DNA of 64,000 nucleotides. Source: CAWJMF01 sp963843945 (GTDB taxonomy: Bacteria; Vulcanimicrobiota; Vulcanimicrobiia; Vulcanimicrobiales; Vulcanimicrobiaceae). The notes under the pieces are model-generated. The model saw only the letters and a list, made by a program, of their open reading frames with translations. It was not told the origin of the DNA and did no database searches. Each line of letters begins with the position of its first letter. Position 1 is the stretch's first letter. Made by a program: the position numbers and the translations under genes. The stretch lies in assembly GCA_963843945.1 (NCBI GenBank), contig CAWJMF010000001.1, positions 62,001 to 126,000 of the forward strand. Reading direction: 5' to 3'. Shown here one piece after another: positions 63,363 to 64,000 of the stretch.

Positions 63363-64000
63363 GTGAACGTGATCCAGAAGCCTTTGCTCTTCAGCGGCAA
63401 CTCGAACTACGATCTCGCGCGGGAGATCGCCCAAAAGATGGAGACGCGCCTCGGCAGCGCGCTCGTCGACAAGTTCAGGAACGAAGAGTGCCGCATCGAG
63501 ATCCGCGAGAACGTGCGCGGCGCCGAAGTCTTTTTGGTGCAGTCGCTGTGCAAGGCGCCGAACGGATCGTCCGTCAACGATTCGCTGATGGAGCTCCTGC
63601 TGATGATCGACGCGCTCAACCGCGCCTCGGCCGGCCGGATCACCGCGGTCATCCCCTACTACGGGTACGCCAAGCAAGACAAGAAGACCAAAGGCCGCGA
63701 GCCCATCTCGGCCAAGCTGGTCGCCAACATGATCGAAGCCGCAGGCGCGAAGCGCGTCGTCACGCTCGATCTCCACGCGGCTCAGATTCAGGGCTTCTTC
63801 GACCTGCCGGTCGACAACCTCGAGGCCGCGCCGACCCTCTCGACCTACCTGAAATCCCAGGGACTCGAGGGCGACCGGGTCGTGATCGTCTCGCCCGACG
63901 CCGGCGGCGTGACCCGGGCCGAGAAGTTCGCCAAGCGGCTGCGCAGCTCGCTGGCGATCGTCTTTAAGCGCCGGCCCGAGCCCGACGTCTCCGAGGTGAC
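63363..64000 (+). CDS. prs: ribose-phosphate pyrophosphokinase (5' part, cut by window end)
   Basis: First 212 residues of PRPP synthetase, which makes 5-phosphoribosyl diphosphate from ribose-5-phosphate and ATP. Family motifs are LLFSGNSNYDLAREIA, VFLVQSLCKAPNGSSVNDSLMELLLM in part (SVNDSLMELLLM), IPYYGYAKQDKKTKGREPIS, TLDLHAAQIQGFFDLPVDNL and IVSPDAGGVTRAEKFAKRL. GTG 63363 has GGAAGG 8 bases upstream. The gene runs off the end of the window with no stop, about 100 residues short of full length. Confidence 0.96.
   Translation, partial: MNVIQKPLLFSGNSNYDLAREIAQKMETRLGSALVDKFRNEECRIEIRENVRGAEVFLVQSLCKAPNGSSVNDSLMELLLMIDALNRASAGRITAVIPYYGYAKQDKKTKGREPISAKLVANMIEAAGAKRVVTLDLHAAQIQGFFDLPVDNLEAAPTLSTYLKSQGLEGDRVVIVSPDAGGVTRAEKFAKRLRSSLAIVFKRRPEPDVSEV

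Noticed and set aside
1..64000. tRNA, rRNA, CRISPR arrays, insertion sequences, attachment sites, replication origin
   Set aside because: Looked for by eye; no cloverleaf, repeat array, transposase or DnaA-box cluster was recognised.

Overview
The window is about 64 kb of GC-rich bacterial chromosome with very dense coding. There is no gene-free stretch over 300 bases and I saw no rRNA, tRNA, CRISPR array or insertion sequence. The cell is almost certainly diderm: there is a TonB-dependent receptor, a beta-barrel-like protein, an RND pump and TRAP transporters with periplasmic binding proteins. Winged-helix/TPR regulators, a carboxypeptidase-like plug extension on the receptor and mixed housekeeping genes suggest an uncultured lineage such as Eremiobacterota (WPS-2). 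That placement is inference from gene content only.

Layout. 0-8 kb: CadC-like regulator, DUF2269 membrane protein, winged-helix protein, DipZ-like exported redoxin, and a large cysteine-rich TonB-dependent receptor ending in a strong terminator. 8-19 kb: thioredoxin reductase-like enzyme, EttA (frame-disturbed in this sequence), enolase, Ndk, BirA, SIMPL-like lipoprotein, archaemetzincin-like protein, AcpS, NAD(P)HX repair enzyme and an alcohol dehydrogenase. 19-30 kb: DNA ligase LigA, thiolase, small membrane proteins, a two-gene unit of a ubiquitin-like small protein and a DUF4132 protein, an ArsR/SRPBCC pair with a clear operator, and an AidB-like acyl-CoA dehydrogenase. 30-45 kb: LuxR/ATPase/TPR regulator, ICMT-like protein, oxidoreductases, a Tat-exported HAD protein, UvrA, and a coupled run of HAD hydrolase, beta-barrel protein and MBL/cupin fusion.

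45-54 kb: a MarR-GNAT fusion with its own promoter and mar-like boxes, then a long minus-strand catabolic operon: GntR regulator, two TRAP binding proteins, sulfatase, DctQ, DctM and both subunits of aconitase X. 54-64 kb: exported protein with a probable ATT start, UvrB, a two-component system divergent from an RND efflux pair, and the 5' part of prs, cut by the window edge.

The most interesting items are: (1) the ubiquitin-like protein ending in Gly-Gly, whose stop overlaps the start of the DUF4132 gene; (2) the TRAP/sulfatase/aconitase X operon for an unknown substrate; (3) the 18-cysteine receptor flanked by two redox proteins; (4) genes that appear to be read from leaderless or unusual starts. 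Many genes overlap by 4 bases (ATGA, GTGA, TTGA), so translational coupling is common here.
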